DNA of 64,000 nt from Ignavibacteriales bacterium. Lineage in GTDB: Bacteria > Bacteroidota > Ignavibacteria > Ignavibacteriales > Ignavibacteriaceae. How positions within the stretch are numbered: position 1 is the stretch's first letter; each line of letters starts with the position of its first letter. Position numbers and translations under genes: made by a program. Under the pieces are notes generated by a model. It worked only from the letters and a program-made list of their open reading frames with translations, had not been told where the DNA came from and did not search any database. The stretch is taken from contig JADJIA010000005.1 of the NCBI GenBank assembly GCA_016707285.1, positions 372,001 to 436,000 of the forward strand. The letters run 5' to 3'. Below are positions 42,982-52,706 of the stretch, in pieces.

Positions 42982-45471
42982 ATGGATGGAAGTTTTTCGG
43001 ACAGGCTGCAGGATGTAATCAGGCTTAGCAGAGAAGAAGCCGTACGACTTGGACACGATTATATAGGTACCGAACACCTCTTGCTTGGTATCATTCGTGA
43101 GGGTCAGGGAGTGGCTGTTCGGATATTGAAGAATCTTGATTGTGATCTTATTGAACTTAAAAAGGTTATTGAAGATTCGTTACGCTCAAGCGGTGGAACC
43201 CTGACAATAGGGAATTTACCACTCACCAAACAGGCAGAAAAGATTTTAAAAATAACTCAAATTGAAGCAAAAATTTATAAGGCTGATGTTATCGGCACAG
43301 AACATCTGCTTCTTTCTCTTCTCAGAGATGAGGATACTCTCGCTACTCAAATGTTAATGCAATTTGGATTAACTTATGAATCTGCAAAAAATGAACTAAA
43401 CAGTCTTCTTTCAAGCAGGGAAAATCCTGAAAAAGGGACGCCCGGCGCTGTGCCACCACCTCAAGGGAAAAAAACTGAAAAAACGAAAACTCCGGTTCTC
43501 GATAATTTTGGCAGAGACCTTACAAAACTTGCGATAGATGACAAGCTTGATCCTGTAATTGGGAGAGAGACTGAAATTGAACGCGTGGCACAAATTCTTA
43601 GTCGTAGAAAAAAGAACAATCCCGTTTTAATTGGCGAACCCGGCGTTGGCAAAACTGCCATTGCCGAAGGTCTGGCAATTCGGATTATTCAGAAAAAAGT
43701 GCCCAGAATATTGCAGGATAAAAGAGTTGTTACTCTCGATCTTGCAGGACTTGTTGCAGGCACAAAATATCGTGGACAGTTTGAAGAGAGAATGAAAGCT
43801 CTTTTAACCGAACTTGAAAAAGCCAAAGAAGTAATCATCTTTATCGATGAACTCCACACCATTGTTGGTGCCGGCGGTGCTTCCGGATCACTTGATGCTT
43901 CAAATATGTTTAAACCTGCATTGGCAAGAGGTGACTTTCAGTGTATCGGTGCAACAACACTTGATGAATATCGAAAATACATCGAAACTGATGGAGCTCT
44001 CGACAGAAGATTCCAAAAAGTAATGGTTGAACCACCAAGTTACGAAGATACCATTCAGATACTCGAAAACATCAAAATTAAATATGAAGAGCATCATCAT
44101 GTAAGTTATTCAAGTGCTGCCATTGAATCCGCTGTGAAAATGAGTCTGCGCTACATAACAGACAGACATTTACCCGACAAGGCAATTGATGTTATTGATG
44201 AAGCAGGCAGCCGTGTTCACATGAGAAATTATGAAGTGCCCGCTGAAATCCTTCACATGGAAGACGAAGTTGAGAATGTCAGAAAAGAAAAAGCAAATGT
44301 AGTAAAACGCCAGGATTATGAAGAAGCTGCAAGGCTTCGCGATACCGAGAGAAAACTGCTTGCTGAACTTGAGACCGCCAAAGAAGAATGGGAGCTGAAG
44401 TCAAAAGAGAATGTTTTTGATGTTACCGAAGAGGATATTGCCACTGTCGTTGCCATGATGACCGGTATTCCTGTAACCAGAGTTGCACAGACTGAGTCGG
44501 ATAAACTCCTTAAAATGGAAGAATCTCTCACCAAAAGCATCATTGGTCAGGATGAACCGATCAAAAAACTTACAAAAGCGATTCGCAGAGCGAGAGCAGG
44601 CCTAAAAAATCCAAACCGGCCAATCGGAAGTTTCATCTTCCTCGGTCCTACCGGAGTTGGAAAAACCGAACTCTGTAAAGTGCTTGCTCGATATCTCTTT
44701 GACTCTGAAGATGCACTGATAAAAATCGACATGAGCGAATACATGGAAAAATTCGCTGTATCGAGACTTGTTGGAGCGCCTCCGGGATATGTTGGATATG
44801 AAGAGGGTGGTCAACTTACCGAAAAAGTGAGAAGAAAACCTTATTCAGTTGTTCTTTTTGATGAAATCGAAAAGGCTCATCCTGATATCTTCTCTTTGTT
44901 GCTTCAGGTGCTTGATGAGGGTCGTCTCACTGACAGTCTTGGAAGAAAAGTTGATTTCAAAAACACTATTATCATAATGACTTCAAATATTGGTCTTAGA
45001 GATATCAAACCTCTTGGTTCTTTTGGATTTAATGCTGATGGAGTTGCAGATCAATATAACAACATGAAAAGTGTGATTGATGATGCGGTGAAAAAACTTT
45101 TTAGTCCCGAGTTCCTCAATCGTCTTGATGATCAGATTGTCTTCAGGAATCTTACCAAAGAGGATATCTTAAAGATTATTGATGTTGAGATTAAAGACCT
45201 GCTTAAGAATATACACGACAATAAGCTTGAACTGGTAATTGAGGATTCAGCAAGAAATTTCCTCGCTGACAAAGGTTATGATCCAAAATTTGGAGCAAGA
45301 CCGTTAAAAAGGGCAATTCAAAATTACATAGAAGATCCTCTCTCGGAAGAGATTCTGAGGGGCTCATTTAAGGACGGCACAACAATAGTTGCCCGCCATG
45401 TGGATGATAATGATTTCCTTGTATTTATGGATGAAAGTTCTTTGGCGGTGGGTTCAGACCTTAGCGTATAA
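42982..45471 (+). CDS. clpC: Clp protease ATPase subunit ClpC
   Basis: 829 residues. Two N-terminal Clp repeats (residues 1-150), AAA-1 with Walker A GEPGVGKT (218-225), a UVR/M segment (about 430-465, EEAARLRDTERK), and AAA-2 with GPTGVGKT (555-562) and SEYMEKFAVSRL. The C-terminal ClpP-loop region is present. ClpC unfolds substrates for ClpP and, through the UVR segment, takes adaptors such as McsB or MecA. A 253-base spacer upstream holds no obvious CIRCE or CtsR box. A terminator follows the gene. Confidence 0.95.
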   Translation: MDGSFSDRLQDVIRLSREEAVRLGHDYIGTEHLLLGIIREGQGVAVRILKNLDCDLIELKKVIEDSLRSSGGTLTIGNLPLTKQAEKILKITQIEAKIYKADVIGTEHLLLSLLRDEDTLATQMLMQFGLTYESAKNELNSLLSSRENPEKGTPGAVPPPQGKKTEKTKTPVLDNFGRDLTKLAIDDKLDPVIGRETEIERVAQILSRRKKNNPVLIGEPGVGKTAIAEGLAIRIIQKKVPRILQDKRVVTLDLAGLVAGTKYRGQFEERMKALLTELEKAKEVIIFIDELHTIVGAGGASGSLDASNMFKPALARGDFQCIGATTLDEYRKYIETDGALDRRFQKVMVEPPSYEDTIQILENIKIKYEEHHHVSYSSAAIESAVKMSLRYITDRHLPDKAIDVIDEAGSRVHMRNYEVPAEILHMEDEVENVRKEKANVVKRQDYEEAARLRDTERKLLAELETAKEEWELKSKENVFDVTEEDIATVVAMMTGIPVTRVAQTESDKLLKMEESLTKSIIGQDEPIKKLTKAIRRARAGLKNPNRPIGSFIFLGPTGVGKTELCKVLARYLFDSEDALIKIDMSEYMEKFAVSRLVGAPPGYVGYEEGGQLTEKVRRKPYSVVLFDEIEKAHPDIFSLLLQVLDEGRLTDSLGRKVDFKNTIIIMTSNIGLRDIKPLGSFGFNADGVADQYNNMKSVIDDAVKKLFSPEFLNRLDDQIVFRNLTKEDILKIIDVEIKDLLKNIHDNKLELVIEDSARNFLADKGYDPKFGARPLKRAIQNYIEDPLSEEILRGSFKDGTTIVARHVDDNDFLVFMDESSLAVGSDLSV

Positions 45472-45480
45472 CTGTTTATA

Positions 45481-45528
45481 ACGGGGAAAAGAGGAAAAAT
45501 TCAATTGTTAATCCCTCTTTTTCCCCGT
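45481..45528 (+). terminator. Terminator behind clpC
   Basis: Inverted repeat ACGGGGAAAAGAGG (45481-45494) with CCCTCTTTTTCCCCGT (45513-45528). The long stem has an A- and T-rich loop. No long T-run follows on the right, so efficiency is uncertain. Confidence 0.65.
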
Positions 45529-45559
45529 GGTTATCAAAAAATTATTGATGGAGTAAAAT

Positions 45560-45847
45560 ATGTTAAAGTTAACAGATGATCTTATTTCAAACGAACTTGC
45601 AGGTTTAAGTGGCTGGGCAAGAGAAGGTGAAGCGATCAAAAAAGATTACCAGTTTAACAACTTCAACGAAGTTGTTCAGGCAGTTAACCGAATAGCTGCA
45701 CTTGCTGAAGATCAGCACCACCACCCCGATATCTTGATGCATGGTTGGAACAAACTTTCCATAATTTCTTCGACTCATGATGCAAATGGTATCACCGGGA
45801 GAGATTTTAAATTGGCTGCTGCTATTGAAAAAATTGTAAATCCATAG
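45560..45847 (+). CDS. phhB: 4a-hydroxytetrahydrobiopterin dehydratase
   Basis: 95 residues, the typical length. The active-site signature EDQHHHPDI and the following HGWNKLSIISSTHDANGIT are textbook for pterin-4a-carbinolamine dehydratase, which recycles the pterin cofactor of aromatic amino acid hydroxylases. In other bacteria it is linked with phenylalanine hydroxylase, which is not in the window. Its presence together with the homogentisate operon 25 kb away fits a phenylalanine-to-homogentisate route. It has GGAG 8-12 bases before the ATG. Confidence 0.92.
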   Translation: MLKLTDDLISNELAGLSGWAREGEAIKKDYQFNNFNEVVQAVNRIAALAEDQHHHPDILMHGWNKLSIISSTHDANGITGRDFKLAAAIEKIVNP

Positions 45848-45921
45848 TTTAACCCCTTTTTTACATCAATAATAACTGAAAAATTCAGTAATTTTAGGCA
45901 TTATTAATAATTTGGTGCCTA

Positions 45922-47193
45922 ATGAAAAAGTTATTGTTCTTTTTGTTCCTTCCTGTATTAATGTTCGCACAGAGCGAATTCAACAAATACTTCCTCGACA
46001 AGACCCTCAGGTTTGATTATATTCATGCCGGTTCAAAAACAGAAGATTTTTACTATTTTAATTCTCTGATAGAAGAACCGTTCTGGGGTGGTCCCGTTAA
46101 AAACCTGATAGACCCGTTCAACTTTGGTAAATATAAAGCTGAAGTATTTGACAAGGAATCAGGAAAACTGATCTACTCTAAACATTATTCAACCCTTTTT
46201 TCAGAGTGGCAAACCACCAACGAAGCTTTGCTCTACAGCAAATCGTTTGAGGAAAGTGTAACGATGCCTTTTCCAAAAAAAACTGTCACGCTTACAATCT
46301 CCTCCAGACAAAAAGATCAATCGTTTGTTAAAAAATTCACCGTGGATATCAATCCTGAAGACTATTTTATCAAAAAGGACAGGGATAAAGTTTATCCCAA
46401 CTTTAAAGTTGTGAATGGTGGTGATCCATCGGAAAAAGTTGATATTGTGCTTATCCCAGAAGGTTACACAGAAAAGGAGATGGATCAGTTTAAAAAGGAC
46501 TGCAACCGTTTTGCACAATATCTTTTTAATTCTTCACCTTACAAAGAGAATAAATCTTCTTTTAACATTTGGGGAATCGAAGCTCCATCCCGGCATTCGG
46601 GAACAGACATCCCCGCTGAGAAAATTTATGTAAATACTCAAGCCGGTACATCATTTTATACTTTTAATGAGGAAAGATATTTAATGACCGAGGAATACAA
46701 AGCCGTTCGTGACCTGGCTGCAAATGCTCCTTACGATCAGATTTATATTCTTGTTAACAGCGATAAATATGGTGGTGGTGCCATCTATAATTATTATGCT
46801 ACCTGCGTGAACTTTAATATCCACTCAGAGTATGTATTTGTTCACGAATTTGGTCACGCTTTTGCATTTCTTGCGGACGAATATTACACGAGTTCCACTG
46901 CATATAACGATTTTTACCCTAAACAGTATGAACCGCTTGAACCAAACATCACAACTCTTGTCGATTTTGAATCAAAATGGAAAGACCTCATAAAAGAGGA
47001 TACCCCGATACCAACCCCTGCGACAAAAGAATTTGAGAAAAGACTTGGTGTTTTTGAGGGTGGCGGGTATGTTGAAAAAGGTGTTTACCGTCCAAAACAG
47101 GATTGCTCAATGAAGTCAATTTCTGTTGATGATTATTGCACCGTCTGCAAAAGAGCAATTCAAAGAATGATCGATTATTACACAGGCAAATAA
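45922..47193 (+). CDS. Secreted M64-family (IgA peptidase-like) metalloprotease
   Basis: 423 residues with a signal peptide (MKKLLFFLFLPVLMFAQ). An N-terminal beta domain (about 20-150) of the M64_N type precedes the protease domain, which starts VDIVLIPEGYTEKEMDQF. The zinc site is HEFGHAFAFLADEY (H308, E309, H312, with the family's D-E further on). Two C-terminal cysteines (DYCTVCKR) may form a disulphide. It is predicted to act in the periplasm or outside the cell. The family is named after an IgA-cleaving enzyme, but most members are of unknown target. The next gene begins 2 bases after the stop. Confidence 0.9.
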   Translation: MKKLLFFLFLPVLMFAQSEFNKYFLDKTLRFDYIHAGSKTEDFYYFNSLIEEPFWGGPVKNLIDPFNFGKYKAEVFDKESGKLIYSKHYSTLFSEWQTTNEALLYSKSFEESVTMPFPKKTVTLTISSRQKDQSFVKKFTVDINPEDYFIKKDRDKVYPNFKVVNGGDPSEKVDIVLIPEGYTEKEMDQFKKDCNRFAQYLFNSSPYKENKSSFNIWGIEAPSRHSGTDIPAEKIYVNTQAGTSFYTFNEERYLMTEEYKAVRDLAANAPYDQIYILVNSDKYGGGAIYNYYATCVNFNIHSEYVFVHEFGHAFAFLADEYYTSSTAYNDFYPKQYEPLEPNITTLVDFESKWKDLIKEDTPIPTPATKEFEKRLGVFEGGGYVEKGVYRPKQDCSMKSISVDDYCTVCKRAIQRMIDYYTGK

Positions 47194-47195
47194 AA

Positions 47196-48561
47196 ATGTT
47201 TTATTCCGTTAATCCACATAATGAAGAAGTTGTGGGTGAATACCCGACTATGGGTCACGATCGACTCACCACTGTTGTGAATGAAGTATATGATTCCTGG
47301 AATCTTTACAAATCCACTTCATTTGATCAAAGAAAAGTATGGCTAAAAAATGTAGCTTCAGTTTTGCGGGAACGGAAGAAGGAATTTGCCCATCTAATGA
47401 CCCTGGAGATGGGGAAACCCCTTCTTCAGGGAATCGCTGAAGCCGAAAAATCTGCATGGGTTTGTGATTATTACGCCGATAACGCTGAAAGTTTTCTTCA
47501 GGATCAGATCATCGAAACCGACGCCTCAAAAAGTTATATAACTTATCAGCCACTGGGTGTAATTCTTGCAATTATGCCCTGGAATTTCCCTTTTTGGCAG
47601 GTATTCCGCTTTGCAGCACCTTCTCTTATGGCGGGGAACGGTTGCCTCTTAAAACACTCTCCAAATGTGACAGGTTGCGCCCTGATTATAGAAAAAATAT
47701 TCTCAGATGCAGGTTTTCCTGACAATATTTTTAAAGCAATCATCACAGATGTTGAAAATGTTGAAGCTGTTATCAGAAACAAAAAAGTTGCTGCGGTTAC
47801 ACTTACGGGAAGCACAAGAGCCGGAAAAGCAGTGGCATCAATCGCCGGAAGTGAAATCAAAAAATGTGTGCTTGAACTTGGAGGCTCCGATCCCTACATC
47901 ATCATGGATGATGCAGATATAGAAGCGGCAGCAAAGTCTTGTGTCATTGGAAGGATGTTAAACAGTGGACAAAGTTGTATCGCTGCCAAAAGATTTTTTG
48001 GTGTTTGAGTCTGTCTATGATAAATTCATAAATGCTTTTATAACTGAACTCCAAACCAAAAAAACGGGTGATCCGTTGGATGAATCCAATTATATTGGAC
48101 CACTTGCACGAAAAGATTTACGGGATACTCTTCATGCTCAAGTTCAAAAAACAATAGAAATGGGTGGAAAATTAACGATGGGAGGATACATCCCGAATGG
48201 TCCCGGATTTTATTACCCACCTACCATCCTCGAAGAGATTCCTGATGGTTCTCCTGCATGGTGTGAAGAGTTGTTTGGTCCTGTAGCGTCCTTCATAAAA
48301 GTAAAAAACATTGAAGAAGCTATTGAAATCGCAAACTCTACCGATTTTGGGTTGGGTGCAGCGATTTTCACCTCCGATTTAACAAAAGGGGAGAGTATCG
48401 TCAAAAATCAACTTAATGCCGGCTCAGGATTTGTAAATTCCTTCGTAAAAAGTGACCCAAGACTTCCCTTTGGTGGCATTAAACATTCCGGCTTCGGCAG
48501 AGAACTATCACCCCTCGGCATCAAAGAATTTGTAAATGTAAAGACAGTTTACATCGCGTGA
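47196..48561 (+). pseudogene. Succinate-semialdehyde-type aldehyde dehydrogenase, broken by one frameshift
   Basis: Read through, this is a 454-residue NAD-dependent aldehyde dehydrogenase of the short Sad/GabD group: NPHNEEVVGEYP, IMPWNFPFWQVFR, LTGSTRAGKA, LELGGSDPYI and active Cys C261 in NSGQSC. The first frame stops at 48006-48008 after AKRFFGV. Removing one T from the run of six at 47994-47999 gives KRFLVFESVYDKF and continues without a break to 48561 (ELFGPVAS, LPFGGIKHSGFGREL). So there is one extra base in a homopolymer. It is either a sequencing or assembly error, or a real or phase-variable mutation. The rest is well conserved, with no other damage. Confidence 0.9.
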
Positions 48562-48572
48562 AAAAGGGATAG

Positions 48573-48692
48573 TTCCACGGATTCCACGGATTTAACACAG
48601 ATTCCACGGATGGAGGGGACACAGATTAAACGGAGTTCCGCAGAGGGGAAATAGTTACGCGGATATCACGGATTTTCACAGATTCCACGGAT
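48573..48692. repeat. Short dispersed repeat, unit TTCCACGGAT
   Basis: TTCCACGGAT occurs four times, at 48573, 48582, 48602 and 48683, with degenerate copies between (CGGATATCACGGATT). Most are embedded in a longer CACAGATTCCACGGATTT pattern. The stretch has no open frame of note and lies right behind the frameshifted dehydrogenase. Similar CACAGATTCCACGGAT strings are common between genes in Bacteroidota. This may be a decayed array rather than a functional site. Confidence 0.75.
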
Positions 48693-48741
48693 TTTTAACC
48701 GTAAGGGAGATTTTCGCATCTAGATAGAGCAAAACCAATAG

Positions 48742-48870
48742 CCTTCGAATTCATTCGGAGGTCGTTTAATCGTCTCGATTGCCGTCAGATAGGTTTTATA
48801 ATTGTTACTCATCGTGAACATCTTTTTCCATCGTGAATATCTCCCAACGGGATGCCTTCGGCAGTGTTCA
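48742..48870. repeat. Intergenic hairpin cluster, REP-like or remnant element
   Basis: Several small inverted repeats stand close together: CCTTCGAAT-TC-ATTCGGAGG (48742-48761), TCCC-AAC-GGGA (48842-48852) and TGCC-TTC-GGCA (48853-48863). Between them, ATCGTGAACATC and ATCGTGAATATC (48811 and 48830) form an imperfect direct repeat. Together with the TTCCACGGAT block these fill most of the 436-base gap 48562-48997, which holds no gene. It may be a mobile or REP-type repeat, or the debris of one. Confidence 0.55.
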
Positions 48871-48997
48871 AAGAAGTTGTGGATTTTCTATCACCCCCCC
48901 TCAACCCAATCTTAAAACTTGTACACAACCACCTAAATTCTTACTTTTAAAGTTAATATTTTTAAAATAATGCAGTTGAAAACATTTCGGAGATCAA

Positions 48998-50167
48998 ATG
49001 GCGAAGTTTAGTGGTGTTGATTATTTTAACATGGATTTGTTGCTTTCAGAAGAAGAGAAGATGGTCAGGGATATGGTGCGTGAATTTGTGGATGACAATG
49101 TGATTCCGGTTATTGAAAAACATTATCGTGAAGGCACTTTCCCGATGGATTTGGTTTCCAAAATGGGGGAAGTTGGACTTTTTGGAGCAAATCTTCCTTC
49201 AAAATATGGCGGATCCGACATGAACAATGTAGCTTATGGACTTGTTATGCAGGAGCTCGAAAGAGGCGACAGCGGAGTAAGAAGTTTTGTTTCCGTTCAA
49301 AGCGCATTGGTAATGTATCCAATCTACACTTTTGGAAGTGAAGAACAAAGATTAAAATGGCTTCCAAAACTTGCAACTGGTGAAGCCATTGGATGTTTTG
49401 GACTAACTGAACCCGATTTTGGTTCAAACCCGGGCGGAATGGTCACCAAAGCTGAAAAAACCGAAGGTGGTTATATCCTCAACGGAGCCAAAATGTGGAT
49501 CACCAATGGAACCCTCGCTGATGTAGCTGTGGTTTGGGCAAAACTTGATGGCGAAGTTGCCGGTTTTCTTGTTGAAAAAGGGATGAAAGGTTTTACTGCT
49601 CCCGAAATGAAAGGGAAACACTCCCTGCGTGCTTCAGTGACTTCCGAACTTGTATTTGACTCCGTTTTTATCCCCGAAGAAAATCGTTTACCTTCCGGTA
49701 ACGGCTTAAAATCTCCACTTATGTGCCTAAATCAGGCGCGTTACGGCATTGCATGGGGAGTGGTTGGCTCTATGATGGCTTCCTACGATTCATCACTCAG
49801 CTATTCAAAATCGAGAGTTCAATTCTCGAAACCAATCGCCGGTTATCAGATGACACAGGAAAAACTTGTTTTTATGCTCACTGAGATAACAAAAGCACAA
49901 CTCCTTAATCTCCAGCTTGGCCGACTTAAGGATTCTGGTGATCTTAAATTCCAACATGTATCTCTTGCCAAAAGAAATAATTGTGAAATGGCGCTTACCA
50001 TTGCAAGGGTAGCAAGGGAAATTCATGGTGCCAACGGTATTCTTGATGAATATCCAATTATGCGGCATGCCAATAATCTTGAATCCGTAAAAACTTACGA
50101 AGGAACCCATGAGATGCATACGCTGATTCTTGGTTCAGATATTACCGGTATTCCGGCTTTTGATTAA
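48998..50167 (+). CDS. Acyl-CoA dehydrogenase, glutaryl-CoA dehydrogenase type
   Basis: 389 residues with CGGAGATCAA before the ATG. It has the acyl-CoA dehydrogenase fold: helical N-domain, FGLTEPDFGSNPGG at the flavin site, MWITNG, and the catalytic glutamate E368 in TYEGTHEMH. Placing the base in YEGT near the C terminus, together with LDEYPIMRHANNLESV just before it, matches glutaryl-CoA dehydrogenases of lysine and tryptophan breakdown. A related medium-chain substrate is possible. Electrons go to ETF, which is not encoded here. guaB starts 17 bases behind. Confidence 0.88.
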   Translation: MAKFSGVDYFNMDLLLSEEEKMVRDMVREFVDDNVIPVIEKHYREGTFPMDLVSKMGEVGLFGANLPSKYGGSDMNNVAYGLVMQELERGDSGVRSFVSVQSALVMYPIYTFGSEEQRLKWLPKLATGEAIGCFGLTEPDFGSNPGGMVTKAEKTEGGYILNGAKMWITNGTLADVAVVWAKLDGEVAGFLVEKGMKGFTAPEMKGKHSLRASVTSELVFDSVFIPEENRLPSGNGLKSPLMCLNQARYGIAWGVVGSMMASYDSSLSYSKSRVQFSKPIAGYQMTQEKLVFMLTEITKAQLLNLQLGRLKDSGDLKFQHVSLAKRNNCEMALTIARVAREIHGANGILDEYPIMRHANNLESVKTYEGTHEMHTLILGSDITGIPAFD

Positions 50168-50183
50168 TTTAGAGACACTAAAA

Positions 50184-51653
50184 ATGAATAACGAAAAGTT
50201 TGCCTACGATGCGATCACTTTCGACGATGTTTTAATTCTTCCCGCAAAATCCTCGGTTTTGCCAAAGGAAGTGGATGTTTCATCTCAGTTGACAAAAGGA
50301 ATTAGACTAAACATTCCTTTTTTATCTGCTGCGATGGATACTGTTACCGAAAGTAAACTTGCGGTGGCAATTGCCCGCGAGGGGGGTATCGGAATACTCC
50401 ACAAAAACATGTCGATTGAACAGCAGGCTGAAGAAGCTGACAGAGTGAAAAGATCGGAAAGTGGAATGATCCAAAATCCCGTGACACTCACTGCTGACAA
50501 AAAAGCCGGTGACGCATTTGAAATGATGAGGAAATATTCAATCTCGGGTATTCCCATTGTTGACTCCTCAGGCAAATTAATTGGAATTTTGACAAACCGT
50601 GACTTACGATTTGTTAAAGATCAAAATCTCCTGATCAAAGATCTGATGACCTCAAATAATCTGGTGACTGCCGAGGTTGGCACAACCCTTGAACATGCGG
50701 AAGAACTGCTCCATCAACATCGTATCGAAAAACTTCCCGTAGTTGATAACGAAGGTGTTTTAAGAGGTCTGATAACCTTTAAGGATATCCAAAAAAAGAA
50801 GAGATATCCAAACGCCTGTAAAGATGGAATGGGAAGATTAAGAGTTGGTGCTGCAGTTGGAGTTAGTGCAGACACTTTTGAGAGAATCGACAGACTTGTA
50901 AATGTTGGAGTTGATGTCATCGTTATTGACACTGCTCATGGACATTCGATGGGTGTTGTAGAAACAATTAAAAAAGTTCGAGCAAAATATCCATCAATTC
51001 AGCTAATTGCAGGTAACATAGCAACTTACGAGGCTGCGTTAGAGTTGTATAATGCAGGAGTTGATGCAGTTAAGGTGGGAATTGGTCCCGGCTCAATCTG
51101 CACAACCAGAGTTATAGCCGGAATTGGTGTGCCACAAGTGAGTGCAATAATGGAAGTTTTCCGGGCTCTTAAGGACAAAGGAATTCCGATAATCGCCGAT
51201 GGTGGAATCAAGTATTCAGGTGATGTTGCAAAAGCAATTGCAGCGGGAGCAGACACGGTTATGATTGGTGGTCTGTTTGCCGGAACGGATGAAAGTCCGG
51301 GGGAAAAAGTGCTTTATGACGGAAGAAGTTTTAAAGTCTATCGTGGAATGGGCTCACTTGATGCAATGAAAAAGGGGAGTGGCGACCGCTATTTCCAGGA
51401 TTCAGAAACAGAGATAAGCAAACTTGTGCCCGAAGGGGTTGAAGGAATGGTTCCATACAAAGGTCCATTATCTGATACGGTATTTCAACTTACCGGTGGA
51501 CTTCGTGCTTCAATGGGATATGCAGGTGCTGCAACCATTGAAGATCTCAAAATTAAATCAAAATTTGTGAAGATTTCCTCTGCATCTTTAAAGGAAAATC
51601 ACCCACACGATATTATCGTGACCAAAGAAGCTCCAAACTACCAAAAGATATGA
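50184..51653 (+). CDS. guaB: Inosine-5'-monophosphate dehydrogenase
   Basis: 489 residues from the ATG at 50184. An in-frame start at 50130 would overlap the previous gene and lacks homology. The barrel is interrupted by two CBS domains (about 95-210, GIPIVDSSGKLIGILTNRD and LPVVDNEGVLRG). The catalytic loop is GPGSICTTR with C306, followed by ADGGIKYSGD, MIGGLFAGTDESPGE and YRGMGS. It oxidises IMP to XMP, the committed step to GMP. It overlaps the next gene by ATGA. With purD two genes on, this is a loose purine group. Confidence 0.96.
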   Translation: MNNEKFAYDAITFDDVLILPAKSSVLPKEVDVSSQLTKGIRLNIPFLSAAMDTVTESKLAVAIAREGGIGILHKNMSIEQQAEEADRVKRSESGMIQNPVTLTADKKAGDAFEMMRKYSISGIPIVDSSGKLIGILTNRDLRFVKDQNLLIKDLMTSNNLVTAEVGTTLEHAEELLHQHRIEKLPVVDNEGVLRGLITFKDIQKKKRYPNACKDGMGRLRVGAAVGVSADTFERIDRLVNVGVDVIVIDTAHGHSMGVVETIKKVRAKYPSIQLIAGNIATYEAALELYNAGVDAVKVGIGPGSICTTRVIAGIGVPQVSAIMEVFRALKDKGIPIIADGGIKYSGDVAKAIAAGADTVMIGGLFAGTDESPGEKVLYDGRSFKVYRGMGSLDAMKKGSGDRYFQDSETEISKLVPEGVEGMVPYKGPLSDTVFQLTGGLRASMGYAGAATIEDLKIKSKFVKISSASLKENHPHDIIVTKEAPNYQKI

Positions 51654-52702
51654 TACATAGATTTCTTGATCGTCGATTTTCTTTCCTGTTTGAGTACAAA
51701 CGGGATCACCATCTGGATTGTATTATTCTTAATAATCCTTCAAATATTCGTTATTTTTCCGACTTCAACTCGAGTAACGCTTATCTGTTGGTCTTTGGTG
51801 ATGACATTATAATTATTACTGATCCACGCTATGGACTTGAGCTCAACGATGTTGATGGAAGAATCATTAGAAAAGTTGTAAACAATCCCCTCGATGTAAT
51901 CAAAAGCTTCTTTTCTGCGAGAACTTTTAATGTAGGTGGTGACTCTACTTTTCTCTCTTCATCCCTCTCCATGAATCTCAAAAAAGGTAAAATCACTCAG
52001 AAGGATATTTCAGAGGCGTTAGATGAATTTGTTTCTGTGGCTGACGAAGAAACATTGTCACGGTTCGATTATGCAAACTCCGTTACTAAAAACATCGAAA
52101 AGAAACTGCTCGACCTGATGATTCCACAAATGCGGGAATTTGAATTAAGGGCAACTATCAGCTATTATATCCATTTGGCAGGATGTGAAGAGGCTTTTAC
52201 ACCTATAGTCTCCTTTGGTGAAAACAGCGCCAAAATTCATACTGAACCCGCTTCAAAACAACTCGAGAGGGAAATGCCCGTTTTGATCGATTTTGGAGTG
52301 AAATATAAGGGTGTTTCCACAGACATCACCCGTTCCTTTTGGTATGGTAAAAAACCAACCGATGAATATCAGAAGGTGCTCAAAACAGTTAAAAAATCGA
52401 TAAAACTTGCTGAAGCACATTGTAAAGCGGGAAAGGACACCTCCAAAGCTTATTTGGTCACAAAAAAATATCTGGTTGAGAAACACGATAATGCCGAAGA
52501 ATGTCTTCCACATTCTCTTGGTCACGGTTTGGGATATCAGGTGCATCAACATCCCCGTATTTCCTCCACAAAAGGGACTAACTTTAAATCCAATCAAATT
52601 ATTACTCTGGAACCGGGTATTTATATCCCCGGTAAATTTGGTATCAGAATTGAAAACGACTATCTGATTACAGAAGATGGTCCTAAGGTATTAACGAAAT
52701 AA
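51650..52702 (+). CDS. M24-family Xaa-Pro aminopeptidase
   Basis: 350 residues, starting 4 bases inside guaB. An N-terminal creatinase-like domain (1-130) precedes the pita-bread metalloprotease. The five metal ligands are in place: IDFGVKYKGVSTDITRSFW (two Asp), LPHSLGHGLGYQVHQHP (His), ITLEPGIYIPG (Glu) and GIRIENDY (Glu). It removes N-terminal residues before proline, or dipeptides, in the cytoplasm. A short, cytoplasmic PepQ/YpdF-like form. Translational overlap with guaB suggests one transcript. Confidence 0.9.
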   Translation: MIHRFLDRRFSFLFEYKRDHHLDCIILNNPSNIRYFSDFNSSNAYLLVFGDDIIIITDPRYGLELNDVDGRIIRKVVNNPLDVIKSFFSARTFNVGGDSTFLSSSLSMNLKKGKITQKDISEALDEFVSVADEETLSRFDYANSVTKNIEKKLLDLMIPQMREFELRATISYYIHLAGCEEAFTPIVSFGENSAKIHTEPASKQLEREMPVLIDFGVKYKGVSTDITRSFWYGKKPTDEYQKVLKTVKKSIKLAEAHCKAGKDTSKAYLVTKKYLVEKHDNAEECLPHSLGHGLGYQVHQHPRISSTKGTNFKSNQIITLEPGIYIPGKFGIRIENDYLITEDGPKVLTK

Positions 52703-52706
52703 ATTC

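Noticed and set aside
47965..48561. The second half of the aldehyde dehydrogenase as a separate gene
   Set aside because: It begins in the middle of the fold, lacks a ribosome site, and joins the first half after one T is removed.
48573..48692. The TTCCACGGAT copies as a CRISPR array
   Set aside because: Units are only 10 bases, spacings are uneven (9 to 81 bases) and no cas gene is in the window.
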